A stretch of 64,000 nucleotides of DNA from Neobacillus sp. YX16. Its GTDB lineage: Bacteria > Bacillota > Bacilli > Bacillales > Cytobacillaceae. Location of the stretch: the NCBI RefSeq assembly GCF_030123505.1, contig NZ_CP126115.1, forward strand, positions 2,990,001 through 3,054,000, in the 5' to 3' direction. Below the pieces are notes generated by a model. It had not been told where the DNA came from and ran no database searches. It was given only the letters and a program-made list of their open reading frames with translations. Shown in pieces: positions 40,312 to 49,124 of this stretch; positions within the stretch are counted from its first letter, which is position 1; each line of letters begins with the position of its first letter. A program made the translations under genes and the position numbers.

Positions 40312-41469
40312 ATGTATAAAGGCAGCATTTTTATTATCAAGGAAGATAACACTTTGGTGAAAATGGAAGAGACTTCTTATGACTCTGAAGAGATACTTCA
40401 AGAACTACTAGATAGCTACCCTGATCTGCTTGCGGGTGATCAAATGAATCCGGAAAACCCAAGAAGATGGATACCGATTGCTAGAGAGTTCGGGATACCC
40501 TCCGTAATGAATGGAGCTTCCCATTGGCGCATTGATCATTTCTTTATTGATCAGGACTGTATTCCCACATTCATTGAGGTAAAGCGGAGCTCAGATTCCC
40601 GAATTCGAAGAGAAGTGGTGGGGCAGATGTTGGATTATGCAGCAAATGCCACAAAGTACTGGCCAATTGGGACCATCCAAAATGCTTTTATTGAAAAGTA
40701 TGTAAAAGATGGAAAAGATTCGATTCAGGTTCTCAACGACTTACTTGGCATAGAAGCAGAAGATGAGGCTGTTATTGAAGAATTCTGGTCCAAGGTTCAA
40801 GAGAATCTACGTAGTGGTGTAATCCGAATGTTATTTGTAGCAGATGAGATTCCAGAGGAATTAAGGAGAATCATTGAGTTTATGAATGACCAGAAGACAA
40901 AATCGGAGGTCCTTGGTATTGAAATTAGACAATTCCTAAATGTAGACAATAATATCAAAACACTTGTACCGCGGGTGATTGGTTCAACCACTAATGCAAA
41001 ACTAACGAAGAAGCCTGCATCAAAGCGACAATGGAACGAAGAACTTGTTATGAATGAAATTAGCAATAAACTAGGCACTGAGGCAAGAGCGGTATACCAG
41101 GATATTTTTAATCATCTTTCAACCGGTCCTTATCGTATATGGTATGGTCTGGGTCAAAAAAGTGGCTCGATTTTCTTTTTGTATGACGGTGTAAATAGTC
41201 ATAACTTATTTTGTATGTGGACGTATGGTGCATTTGAACTTCAATTCCAGCATTTAAAGTTTTATCCACCATTCTCTGATTTGGATAAAAGGAAGGAGTT
41301 TCAATTTAAATTAAAAGAATTATTGGGTGTTGAAATCACAGATAATTGCTTAAACAAACGGCCTTCATTTTCATGGGAAAAATTAAAAACGGAAGAAGCT
41401 AGAAAGAATTTCTATGAAATATTGGATTGGGCAGTAAATGAAATAAAGACTTATGAGAAGGGGGATTAA
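40312..41469 (+). CDS. PD-(D/E)XK nuclease-like protein
   Basis: 385 residues from ATG 40312, eight bases behind ACGGAGG. The nuclease core is visible as WRIDHFFIDQDCIPTFIEVKRSSDSRIRREVVGQMLDYAA: Asp in RIDHF, Glu-x-Lys in FIEVKRS and Gln in VGQML form the PD-(D/E)XK set of the NucS/DUF91-like group. The middle (VRRMLFVADEIPEELRRIIEFM) fits DUF4268-like endonuclease architecture, and the C-terminal 150 residues (RQWNEELVMNEI..., IWYGLGQKSGSIFFLYDGV) are a separate ligand-binding-type domain. No methyltransferase neighbour, so it is a solitary DNA nuclease for repair or defence. Confidence 0.75.
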   Translation: MYKGSIFIIKEDNTLVKMEETSYDSEEILQELLDSYPDLLAGDQMNPENPRRWIPIAREFGIPSVMNGASHWRIDHFFIDQDCIPTFIEVKRSSDSRIRREVVGQMLDYAANATKYWPIGTIQNAFIEKYVKDGKDSIQVLNDLLGIEAEDEAVIEEFWSKVQENLRSGVIRMLFVADEIPEELRRIIEFMNDQKTKSEVLGIEIRQFLNVDNNIKTLVPRVIGSTTNAKLTKKPASKRQWNEELVMNEISNKLGTEARAVYQDIFNHLSTGPYRIWYGLGQKSGSIFFLYDGVNSHNLFCMWTYGAFELQFQHLKFYPPFSDLDKRKEFQFKLKELLGVEITDNCLNKRPSFSWEKLKTEEARKNFYEILDWAVNEIKTYEKGD

Positions 41470-41515
41470 CAGACCAAATACCTAAATGTTTTAATCTATC
41501 GGGGTTAATCAGGTG

Positions 41516-41540
41516 GACCAATGGCTATTTGTCATTGGTC
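41516..41540 (+). terminator. Stem-loop terminator of the nuclease gene
   Basis: GACCAATG (41516-41523) pairs with CATTGGTC (41533-41540); followed by ATTTGT. Confidence 0.65.
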
Positions 41541-41676
41541 ATTTGTACAAAAATACACGAACAACGAGGATAAAGTTTCTTGTCCATATAGATTCATTGA
41601 AACTGAATCAGTCAATAAGAGCATACTCTATCCATCTTTTTAATCCATCATTTTCGAGCATTAAAATTTGCAGCTG

Positions 41677-41919
41677 TTAATCCTGCGATTTTATCCTATT
41701 AACATTTTCACGATGCCCTAGGATTACATTTCGATGTATGTCTGTAAGCCAGAACAAACTGCTTGAGCCAAAGAGACGAATTTCATCTAGAATTTCTTCT
41801 GCTGTTGCAGATTTATTTAAACCTAATTTGGTAACTAACTCATCCCAAAACATTTTTACAATCTCAGTTTCGTTGCTCATTTCTTTTGCCCATTTTAGAA
41901 CTTTCAAAGTATGATCCAT
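41677..41919 (-). CDS. Small conserved protein of unknown function
   Basis: 80 residues, ATG behind AATGGAGGTTTGAT. Reads TLKVLKWAKEMSNETEIVKMFWDELVTKLGL, TAEEILDEIRLFGSSSLFWLTDIHRNVILGHRENV. Helical, with a Trp/His-containing C-terminal part. I do not recognise it. The region 41920-42172 in front is AT-rich and contains palindromic repeat copy 3. Confidence 0.6.
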   Translation of the reverse strand: MDHTLKVLKWAKEMSNETEIVKMFWDELVTKLGLNKSATAEEILDEIRLFGSSSLFWLTDIHRNVILGHRENVNRIKSQD

Positions 41920-42061
41920 ATCAAACCTCCATTGAAAAAGAGTCTTCCTTCATCATTTCAATATTAAATGATAGGGAGTTAAGATTCCAATATCGGATGT
42001 ACAAAGAATTTATGGAAACTTTTACTTAAATTTATTAGGATGAAAGTCTAGTCTGAATCCT

Positions 42062-42105
42062 GGGGACGGTTCTCCTGGCCAGATAAAACCAAAAGAACCG
42101 TCCCC
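42062..42105. repeat. GGGGACGGTTCT palindromic repeat, copy 3
   Basis: GGGGACGGTTCT (42062-42073) and AGAACCGTCCCC (42094-42105) are perfect 12-bp arms around CCTGGCCAGATAAAACCAAA. Confidence 0.85.
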
Positions 42106-42172
42106 ACGGTCACCCGGTCACACCGTCTACATCGTAATGATGTTATTATTTTTTTAGATTATTAAGAATATA

Positions 42173-42235
42173 TTGACAAATAACCATGTATAAATTACTA
42201 TAAACTTGAAAGGTGATTCAACTTTCAAGTTTATA
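42173..42235 (+). promoter_or_regulatory. Promoter and 14-bp inverted-repeat operator of the catabolic operon
   Basis: TTGACA (42173-42178), 17-bp spacer, TACTAT (42196-42201). A perfect inverted repeat TATAAACTTGAAAG (42199-42212) / CTTTCAAGTTTATA (42222-42235) with a nine-base centre overlaps the -10 box and start point. Its position 18 bases before the TetR start indicates an autoregulatory operator. Confidence 0.75.
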
Positions 42236-42252
42236 AAAAAGGTTGTGCAAGA

Positions 42253-42870
42253 ATGAGTGAATACACGTTTTCTCAAAGTTCAATCCCAAAAACTGACCGT
42301 GGAACAAAAACAAAGCAAAAATTACTCATGGCTGCTGAAGAGGTTTTTGGTGAGATGGGTTTCTTTCAAGCAGGAATCACAGATTTGACAAAAAAGGCAA
42401 AGGTTTCCCAAGGTACATTTTATACATATTTTCAATCGAAAGAGGATATTTTTCGAGAGCTTGTAATGGGAATGCAAAAACAGCTTAGAATGGAAATTAA
42501 AATAGCAACACAAGGCATTGATGATCGACTTGAACTAGAAAAAAAGGGATTCGAAGTATTTTTCAGTTTCTTAAGCAAACACCGCTATTTATTTAGATTA
42601 TTTCGTCAAGCAGAATTTGTAGATGAACAGCTTCATCGGAATTACTTTGAGACCTTTACCAAGGGCTATATTGAAGGACTATCAGTAGCTCAGGAAAATG
42701 GTGAGATACGGGAATTAGATCCAGATATGCTCGTTTATATCTTTATGGGTATTACAGATTACCTGGGGATGAAATGGGTATTATGGGAAAACCGTGAGAT
42801 AACAGAAGATATGGTGGAAGAAGTGATGACATTTATTAAACATGGAATCGCTAAAACTTCAAATAAATAA
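42253..42870 (+). CDS. TetR family repressor of the acid-catabolic operon
   Basis: 205 residues. N-terminal helix-turn-helix: TKQKLLMAAEEVFGEMGFFQAGITDLTKKAKVSQGTFYTYFQSKEDIF, the complete TetR_N motif. The C-terminal ligand domain has RLFRQAEFVDEQLHRNYFETFTKGY, similar to FadR-type acyl-CoA-sensing TetR proteins of Bacilli. It is the first gene of the operon, with the operator over its own promoter and the SDR gene 13 bases downstream. Expected to be released by the acyl-CoA formed by the pathway. Confidence 0.9.
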   Translation: MSEYTFSQSSIPKTDRGTKTKQKLLMAAEEVFGEMGFFQAGITDLTKKAKVSQGTFYTYFQSKEDIFRELVMGMQKQLRMEIKIATQGIDDRLELEKKGFEVFFSFLSKHRYLFRLFRQAEFVDEQLHRNYFETFTKGYIEGLSVAQENGEIRELDPDMLVYIFMGITDYLGMKWVLWENREITEDMVEEVMTFIKHGIAKTSNK

Positions 42871-42883
42871 GGAGCTAATAAAA

Positions 42884-43624
42884 ATGAGGGATAAAGTGGT
42901 TGTTATTACTGGTGCTGCGTCAGGTATTGGAAGAAGGACAGCAGCTCTTTTTGCTGAAAAAAATGCTACGCTTGTCGTCAATGATATTAACGAAGCGAAG
43001 TTAAGAGAAGTAGAAGCAGAATTAGTAAATCTGGGAGTAAATGTAACCGCTATCATAGGGGACGTATCGAAAGCATCTGATGTCCAAGGGCTTATGACAG
43101 AAACAAAAGAGAGATTTGGAAAACTAGATGTTCTATGCAATAACGCTGGGGTCTGGTGGCCAGATAAGGATTCGGACGTCGTTCATCTTGAAGAGGAAAT
43201 ATGGGACAAAATTATCTCTATCAATCTAAAAAGTGTCTATTTATGTTCCAAATTTGCCATCCCATATATGGTTGAAAATAATGGAGGATCCATTATTAAT
43301 ATATCGTCTATGGCTGCACTTAGGGGTTGGAAAAACATGGATGCCTATACGGCGAGTAAGGGAGGCATTATTTCTCTTACGAAGTCGATGGCAATAGAGT
43401 TTGGCAAACATCATATTCGAGTAAACGCGATTTGTCCCGGTTCTATAAAAACTCCCCTTACGGAAAAGGCACAAGAAGAAGTGGGGTATCCTAGCACTCC
43501 ATTAGGAAGAGTAGGCTTACCTGAAGACATTGGCAAAACGATCATGTTTCTTGCGTCTGAAGATTCATCCTATTTAACGGGTTGTATCATACCGGTAGAT
43601 GGAGGAAGGTCTGCTAGACAATAA
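42884..43624 (+). CDS. Short-chain dehydrogenase, first of two in the operon
   Basis: 246 residues from ATG 42884 behind ATAAGGAGC. Classical SDR: cofactor loop GAASGIGR, NNAGVWW, catalytic Ser in NISSMAALRG, YTASKGG (Tyr-x-x-x-Lys) and the tail LASEDSSYLTGCIIPVDGG. Asp in VVNDINEAK after beta-2 favours NAD. In the pathway it probably oxidises a 3-hydroxyacyl-CoA or a ring alcohol. The second SDR (47538) is only moderately similar, so two steps or two substrates. Confidence 0.88.
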   Translation: MRDKVVVITGAASGIGRRTAALFAEKNATLVVNDINEAKLREVEAELVNLGVNVTAIIGDVSKASDVQGLMTETKERFGKLDVLCNNAGVWWPDKDSDVVHLEEEIWDKIISINLKSVYLCSKFAIPYMVENNGGSIINISSMAALRGWKNMDAYTASKGGIISLTKSMAIEFGKHHIRVNAICPGSIKTPLTEKAQEEVGYPSTPLGRVGLPEDIGKTIMFLASEDSSYLTGCIIPVDGGRSARQ

Positions 43625-43667
43625 AGTCCAGTCATTATGGTTAAAAATAAATAGAGGAGGAAAATAG

Positions 43668-45290
43668 GTGAAAGGTAGATTACTAGACAAGGATTTAACG
43701 GAAAGATATGTGAAGGACGGACATTGGAAGAACAGGATTGTATCTGAATATGTCGCAAAATGTGCAAAACTTTACCCGAATGAAATTGCGGTCGTAGACG
43801 AACAACGTTCTGCAACATATAAAGAGATTGAGGATAAATCGTTAAGGTGTGCGGCAGGACTTTATCATTTAGGTGTAAGGCGAGGAGATGTCGTCTCATT
43901 CCAGCTTCCCAATCGATTAGAAGCTTTTTATATCTATCACGGAATCGCACGGCTTGGTGCGATTGCAAATCCAATTATCCCTATCTATAGAGGGAAGGAA
44001 TTACGGTTTATATTAAATCAAGCAAAATCTAAAGTTATTTTTATTCCAGATAGGTATAGGAACCATGATTATGTATCCATGTATGAAAAAATCACCTCTG
44101 AGCTATCGCATCCAATCACGACAATTGTACTAGGAAAAGAAACTTCTAACTTTACTAGTTTTCAATCCTTTATAGAAACAGATTGGGAGAATAAAGTAAA
44201 TCTTCAAACAATAGAACCTCCAAAAGCGAATGATTTATTACTATTATTATATACCTCAGGAACGACTGCTAACCCAAAAGGGGCTCTTCATAACCATAAT
44301 ACCATTCTTTACGATACACAATACATGATGGACTGGTTTAACTTAAATGAAAGGGATGTAATCTTTAATCCTTCACCCATTACTCATATTACCGGGATCC
44401 TTTGCGGGTTAAATATGCCATTTTTATTAGGTGGAAAGGTGGTCCTTCAAGACCAATGGGACGCAGAATATGCGGTTGAATCGATCGCAAAACATCGTTG
44501 CAGCTTTATGATCTTTGCCACTCCTTTCCTACAGGGGATATTATCTTCAACACATAGACACAAATATGATTTATCGTCTCTCCGATATATTTGCTGCGGT
44601 GGTGCCGATATGCCATCTAGTTTGATTGAGAAGGCATCGATCGAATTAAATTGCACCGTTGTTCGTCAATATGGTGCCACTGAGCTACCTTCCGCTACCT
44701 GTACGAACATACACGATCATTCAGAGAAAAGATGTGCATCAGATGGTAGATGGATGCATCCTACGGAAGGGCGGATTGTGAATGAAAGAGGAGAATTGTG
44801 CTTACCAGGTCAACAAGGTGAAGTTCATTGGAGAGGGCCTGAAATGTTTCTAGGTTACCTCGATCATTCTCTTAATAAGGATAGTTTTACAAAAGATGGC
44901 TGGTTTAAAACAGGGGACTTGGCACATATGGATGATGAGGGCTACATCTATATTACCGGAAGAATTAAGGACATCATTAACCGTGGTGGAGAAAAAATGA
45001 GTGTTAAGGAAATGGAAGATATTCTGTATGAACATCCCGCCGTAAAGGAAGTGGTGATAGTGGGGATGCCAGATCCCATCCTAGTTGAAAAATCATGTGC
45101 ATTTGTAGTGGTTCATGATGGGTTTACCTTGGATTGGGATGAAATGATTCTCTATTTAGGGACGAAGGAAATTGCCAAGCAAAAATATCCTGAAAGACTA
45201 GAAATCGTCTCGGAATTACCAAAAACCGCCAGTGGTAAAATTCAAAAATATTTACTGCGGGAACAAATAAAGGAAATAATAGGAGGTTAA
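43668..45290 (+). CDS. Acyl-CoA synthetase (ANL superfamily)
   Basis: 540 residues from GTG 43668 behind GAGGAGGAAAATAG. ANL motifs: A3 LLYTSGTTANPKGALHNHN, A5 VRQYGATELPSATCT, A7 GWFKTGDLAHMDDEGYIYITGR, A8 IKDIINRGGEKMSVKEMEDIL and A10 lysine in KTASGKIQKY. Complete, so active. It activates the imported carboxylic acid to its CoA thioester with ATP. The substrate class is not readable; cyclohexanecarboxylate- and bile-acid-type ligases have the same length and gene neighbours. Confidence 0.9.
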   Translation: MKGRLLDKDLTERYVKDGHWKNRIVSEYVAKCAKLYPNEIAVVDEQRSATYKEIEDKSLRCAAGLYHLGVRRGDVVSFQLPNRLEAFYIYHGIARLGAIANPIIPIYRGKELRFILNQAKSKVIFIPDRYRNHDYVSMYEKITSELSHPITTIVLGKETSNFTSFQSFIETDWENKVNLQTIEPPKANDLLLLLYTSGTTANPKGALHNHNTILYDTQYMMDWFNLNERDVIFNPSPITHITGILCGLNMPFLLGGKVVLQDQWDAEYAVESIAKHRCSFMIFATPFLQGILSSTHRHKYDLSSLRYICCGGADMPSSLIEKASIELNCTVVRQYGATELPSATCTNIHDHSEKRCASDGRWMHPTEGRIVNERGELCLPGQQGEVHWRGPEMFLGYLDHSLNKDSFTKDGWFKTGDLAHMDDEGYIYITGRIKDIINRGGEKMSVKEMEDILYEHPAVKEVVIVGMPDPILVEKSCAFVVVHDGFTLDWDEMILYLGTKEIAKQKYPERLEIVSELPKTASGKIQKYLLREQIKEIIGG

Positions 45291-45292
45291 AA

Positions 45293-46453
45293 ATGAATTT
45301 TGCTTTTACAGACGAACAGCTTGCATTTAGGGATGAGGTAAGAGCATTTTGTGAAAAAGAAGTAACTCCAGAAATGATGGAAGAAATTTATTCGAAAGGA
45401 GATGAACATTCACCTAGCTTTTATAAAAAGCTGGCAGAAAAGGGCTGGATTGGGTTGGATTTTCCAAAGGAATATGGAGGATTAGGAAAACAGCAAATTG
45501 AAATGGGGATTTTTAGGGAAGAAACAGCCTATTACATGGCGCCGATGATGTCGAATGAAATTAATAATATCCTGACACATTCCATTTTGTTATTAGGAAA
45601 TGAAGAACAAAAACGTGAGCTTGTAACAGGTGTGATCGAAGGAAATATCCAATTATGTATGGGATATACGGAACCAGGATCAGGTTCCGATCTTGCCTCG
45701 CTTAAAACAAGGGCTGTTAAGGACGGAGATCGGTATGTGATTAATGGGCAGAAAATCTTTACAACGAATGCTCATATTGCGGACTACTGCATTTTAGCTG
45801 CTCGAACAGATGTGAATGCACCGAAACATAAGGGAATTTCCCTCTTTATTGTTGATATGAAAACAAAAGGTATTGAAGTGGGTCCATTATGGACGTTAGG
45901 AGGGTATAGGGTTAATACCGTATATTTTGAAAATGTCATCATCGATGAATCGAATCGAATCGGTAACGAGAATGAAGGGTGGAAAGGACTAGCGCTTGCA
46001 TTGGATATTGAAAGATCAGGGCTCGTTTATGTAGGCAAAGCTCGAAGGATATTGGACGAAACGATTAAGTTCTTAAATAAAGAAAAACCTGATTGTTTAG
46101 AACCACAGCATTGGGTTTCTGAGAGATTAAATGAATTATTAGCAGAAGTGAAGGCTGCCCGGTTACTAGCTTACCGTGTTCCATTAATGCAGGCAGAAGG
46201 GAAGGTGCCAAATTCCGAAGCATCCATGGCTAAATTATATTCAACAGAGCTGCTAAAGAAGGTATGTAACACAGCGATCGAAGTAATAGGAAAAAATACA
46301 CTGCTTACACATAGAAGTTTACACAATGTATGTAATGGCTTGTTTGAGGAGAATTATCGTTCTGCAGCGATGGGAACCATTGTAGCTGGTACCTCACAGA
46401 TACAAAGAGAAATTATTGCAAAAAGGAAATTGCATTTATCTAGTAAAAAATAG
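45293..46453 (+). CDS. Acyl-CoA dehydrogenase, catalytic-type subunit
   Basis: 386 residues, three bases after the ligase stop. ACAD N-domain FAFTDEQLAFRDEVRAFCEKEV, FAD/substrate strand LCMGYTEPGSGSDLASLKTRA, INGQKIFTTNAHIADYCILAART, and the C-terminal FAD-binding SAAMGTIVAGTSQIQREIIAKRKL. A carboxylate base in the EENYR region is plausible. It overlaps no other gene; together with the next gene it makes an adjacent pair of unlike ACADs, as in alpha2-beta2 heteromeric dehydrogenases of steroid side-chain degradation. It introduces the alpha-beta double bond. Confidence 0.9.
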   Translation: MNFAFTDEQLAFRDEVRAFCEKEVTPEMMEEIYSKGDEHSPSFYKKLAEKGWIGLDFPKEYGGLGKQQIEMGIFREETAYYMAPMMSNEINNILTHSILLLGNEEQKRELVTGVIEGNIQLCMGYTEPGSGSDLASLKTRAVKDGDRYVINGQKIFTTNAHIADYCILAARTDVNAPKHKGISLFIVDMKTKGIEVGPLWTLGGYRVNTVYFENVIIDESNRIGNENEGWKGLALALDIERSGLVYVGKARRILDETIKFLNKEKPDCLEPQHWVSERLNELLAEVKAARLLAYRVPLMQAEGKVPNSEASMAKLYSTELLKKVCNTAIEVIGKNTLLTHRSLHNVCNGLFEENYRSAAMGTIVAGTSQIQREIIAKRKLHLSSKK

Positions 46454-46469
46454 AAGGGAGTGGCAGTAT

Positions 46470-47537
46470 TTGGACTTTAATTTAAACAAAGAGCAAGAAA
46501 TGTTCCAACAATCATTGAGAAAGCTTTTGGAGAATACTGAGGCTGCAAAAAACAGTTATTCAAAAGATCTTTGGAAGAGTTTAGCAGATTTGGGCGTATT
46601 AAGTTTAGGAATACCAGAGGAATTAGGTGGATTTGGTTTAGACTATGAATTAATCCAGATTGCAGGACTGGAGTTAGGGAAAAGCTTAACACATTCACCC
46701 TTTTATGAGACGGTAGTGATGGCGGGTTCGGTATTAGCAAGTCAAGAAACCTCAACTTGGAAAAAAGAAGTGGAAGAGATTATCTCCGGCCAGAAAATAA
46801 TCTCCTTCATTGATACTGACAACCATATTATAGCAGATAAAGAGAACCACGAAAACTGGAACCTACATGGTACGGCAAAAGTTATTTCCTTCGGTGCAGA
46901 AGCAGATAGCTTTATCTGCTCAGCCTCAGGAACATTATTTTATATACCAAAAGAGAAAGTAAATACAGTTCCACTTGATTTCATAGATAACAGACCCGTT
47001 GCACGAGTAAATTTAGAAAATATCGTCATTCCAGATCACTTTCGATTATGTGATGTTGGACGATCGGAAGAGGTCCTTCAGAAACCTCGTGCAGTCGGTC
47101 GACTTTTCAATGCTTCCTATATGACTGGTGCAGCGCAGAGTTCATTGGACCTAGCAATCGATTACATGAATACAAGAGAACAATTTGGGAAACCAATAAG
47201 CAGTTTTCAAGCCTTAAGTCATTGGGCAGCTGACCTGCAAACCATGTGTGACGCTGCGCTCCTTTTTACAAGACAGCTAGGCTGGGAGCTAACCAATGGG
47301 CATACTCTCGAATCTTCAATCCTCTGTTTAAAGTATTCTACAAAAGTATATAAGAACTGTGCCACCGCTTCCGTTCAAATGGCAGGCGGATACGGATTTA
47401 TGATGGAATATGATATGCAACATTTTTACCGAAATGCATTGGCGATTGAACAAATAAATGATTGCCCACAAACTACAAGCATCGATTTAAGAAGGAATCA
47501 TTTACAGGAGCTTGAACTATCGGGAGCAAGCATCTAA
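46470..47537 (+). CDS. Acyl-CoA dehydrogenase-like partner subunit
   Basis: 355 residues from TTG 46470, about ten bases after AGAAGGGAG; the longer frame from 46416 overlaps the previous gene. ACAD fold but diverged: N-domain LNKEQEMFQQSLRKLLEN, IPEELGGFGLDYELIQIAGLELG. The middle substrate strand lacks the TEPxxGSD signature (VISFGAEADSFICSA instead). The C-domain has YMNTREQFGKPISSFQALSHWAADL and VQMAGGYGFMMEYDMQHFYRNALAIE. The degenerate N-half with intact C-half suits a non-catalytic or half-site subunit of a heteromer with the upstream protein. Confidence 0.85.
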   Translation: MDFNLNKEQEMFQQSLRKLLENTEAAKNSYSKDLWKSLADLGVLSLGIPEELGGFGLDYELIQIAGLELGKSLTHSPFYETVVMAGSVLASQETSTWKKEVEEIISGQKIISFIDTDNHIIADKENHENWNLHGTAKVISFGAEADSFICSASGTLFYIPKEKVNTVPLDFIDNRPVARVNLENIVIPDHFRLCDVGRSEEVLQKPRAVGRLFNASYMTGAAQSSLDLAIDYMNTREQFGKPISSFQALSHWAADLQTMCDAALLFTRQLGWELTNGHTLESSILCLKYSTKVYKNCATASVQMAGGYGFMMEYDMQHFYRNALAIEQINDCPQTTSIDLRRNHLQELELSGASI

Positions 47538-48305
47538 ATGCCAACCAATTTGTTTGACTTAGATGGACAAGTGGCTTTTGTAACCGGTGGATCGAGTGGG
47601 CTTGGTTTCATGATGGCTAGGGCGCTTGGCAGGAATGGTGCAAGGGTAGCGATATGCGGACGAAATGAACAGAAATTGCAAGAAGCAAGGCAGTCATTGG
47701 AAAAAGAAAATATTCAATGTTTAAGCTTGGTTTGCGATATTAGCAACAAGCAGGAAGTGGAGAAAAGTGTTAATAGAATCATAGAGGAGTTTGGGAAGAT
47801 TACTATCCTAGTAAACAATGCTGGACGAATTGCAGAGGACGATCCCTTGTTCCTAGAGGAACGACACTGGCAAAAAATAATCGATACCAATCTCTCCGGT
47901 GCCTTTTATTGTGCACAGGCAGTTGGAAAAATAATGGTAGAAAACGGTGGCGGAAAGATTATTAATATCGCATCAGTTGCAGGTTTTCGTGGAATGCGTA
48001 GACCCATTAAAACAACAGCCTATGGAGTTTCCAAGGGCGGCTTGATTTTATTAACAAAGGAACTGGCCGTTAAGTGGGCAGATAAAGGGATCTGTGTCAA
48101 TGCGATAGCTCCAGGAATTTTCAAGACCAGGATGACGGCTAGATTGATTGAAACGCAGACAGAAATCATCGAGGATCTAATACCGGCCAAACGCGCCGGT
48201 GAAGAGCAAGATTTAGAAGGTGTGATTGTATTTTTAGCCTCCGCAGCTGCTAATTATGTAACCGGGCAGGTAATTGCAGTGGATGGAGGACAGACTTCAT
48301 GGTAA
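47538..48305 (+). CDS. Short-chain dehydrogenase, second of the operon
   Basis: 255 residues, starting in the base after the previous stop. SDR motifs: VTGGSSGLGFMMAR, NNAGRIAED, NIASVAGFRG, YGVSKGG (Tyr/Lys) and the tail ASAAANYVTGQVIAVDGGQTSW. Arg/Asn in CGRNEQK after beta-2 suggests NADP tolerance, unlike the first SDR. Overlaps the hydratase frame region at 48299-48305 only by out-of-frame bases. Likely 3-hydroxyacyl-CoA dehydrogenase or reductase step. Confidence 0.88.
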   Translation: MPTNLFDLDGQVAFVTGGSSGLGFMMARALGRNGARVAICGRNEQKLQEARQSLEKENIQCLSLVCDISNKQEVEKSVNRIIEEFGKITILVNNAGRIAEDDPLFLEERHWQKIIDTNLSGAFYCAQAVGKIMVENGGGKIINIASVAGFRGMRRPIKTTAYGVSKGGLILLTKELAVKWADKGICVNAIAPGIFKTRMTARLIETQTEIIEDLIPAKRAGEEQDLEGVIVFLASAAANYVTGQVIAVDGGQTSW

Positions 48306-48322
48306 TGAAAGGGGAAATGAAA

Positions 48323-49093
48323 ATGAATTATCAATTTTTAGATGTTTCGATTGAAAACAAAATCGCCATTATCACATTAAATAGACCACCAGTAAATGCC
48401 GTAAGTCAAGAGATGTATAAGGAATTAAAAGAAGTGTTTACCAGCCTTGGAAAAAACAAAAATGAAGCGAATGTAGCGATCCTTACGGCTGAAGGAAAAG
48501 TATTTTGTGGAGGAAATGACTTACATGAATTTGTTAGTATGACTCCAGAAAATGGTGTGGATAGAATGAGGGAAGTCCGTGAAGCCTTCTGGGCCATTTA
48601 TGGCTGTGACATCCCTGTGATTGCAGCGGTGAATGGTGCTGCCCTAGGGACGGGATTTGCGCTTGCGGCCAGCTGTGATTTAATCATCGCTTCAGAAAAT
48701 GCAAAGTTTGCTCTTCCTGAAATTAATGTAGGGGTGTTAGGAGGAGCGAAGTTTGGAGCTAGAATCGTACCTGAAATGGTCATGCGTAGAATGTATTTTA
48801 CGGGAGAGGCAGTTTCAGTCGAAGAAATTAGTAAATACGGTGCTATCACAGAGATCACCGCTCAAGAGGATTTGTTACGAGTAAGTTTGAAGTGGGCACA
48901 AAAGATTGCGAGTAAGAGCCAAAATGCGGTTAGGATGGCCAGAAAAAGTTTAAATGGTTGTGAATATATGGACTTGAAAAGCGGCTATGAATTTGAGCAG
49001 CAATTTACGTGTGAATTATCAGGGTATGAGGAATCGAAAGAAGCAGTAAGGGCAGTTATTGAAAAGCGAAAACCAGTATTCAAGACGATCTAA
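48323..49093 (+). CDS. Enoyl-CoA hydratase/isomerase (crotonase family)
   Basis: 256 residues from ATG 48323 behind AAAGGGGAAATG; three earlier in-frame ATGs lack that spacing. Crotonase features: IAIITLNRPPVNAVSQEMYKELKE, oxyanion-hole strand GKVFCGGNDLHEFV and second oxyanion segment AAVNGAALGTGFALAASCDLIIASENAKFALPEINVG. PEINVG has Glu at one of the hydratase acid positions. Adds water across the double bond made by the ACAD pair, or opens a ring as in BadI-type enzymes. Confidence 0.88.
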   Translation: MNYQFLDVSIENKIAIITLNRPPVNAVSQEMYKELKEVFTSLGKNKNEANVAILTAEGKVFCGGNDLHEFVSMTPENGVDRMREVREAFWAIYGCDIPVIAAVNGAALGTGFALAASCDLIIASENAKFALPEINVGVLGGAKFGARIVPEMVMRRMYFTGEAVSVEEISKYGAITEITAQEDLLRVSLKWAQKIASKSQNAVRMARKSLNGCEYMDLKSGYEFEQQFTCELSGYEESKEAVRAVIEKRKPVFKTI

Positions 49094-49124
49094 CGATTAT
49101 GATCAATATGCAGGGGGTAGATTT

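Noticed and set aside
40312..42105. Defence island around the nuclease gene
   Set aside because: Neighbours are a SHOCT protein, a small unknown protein and a TetR catabolic operon; nothing else looks like defence.
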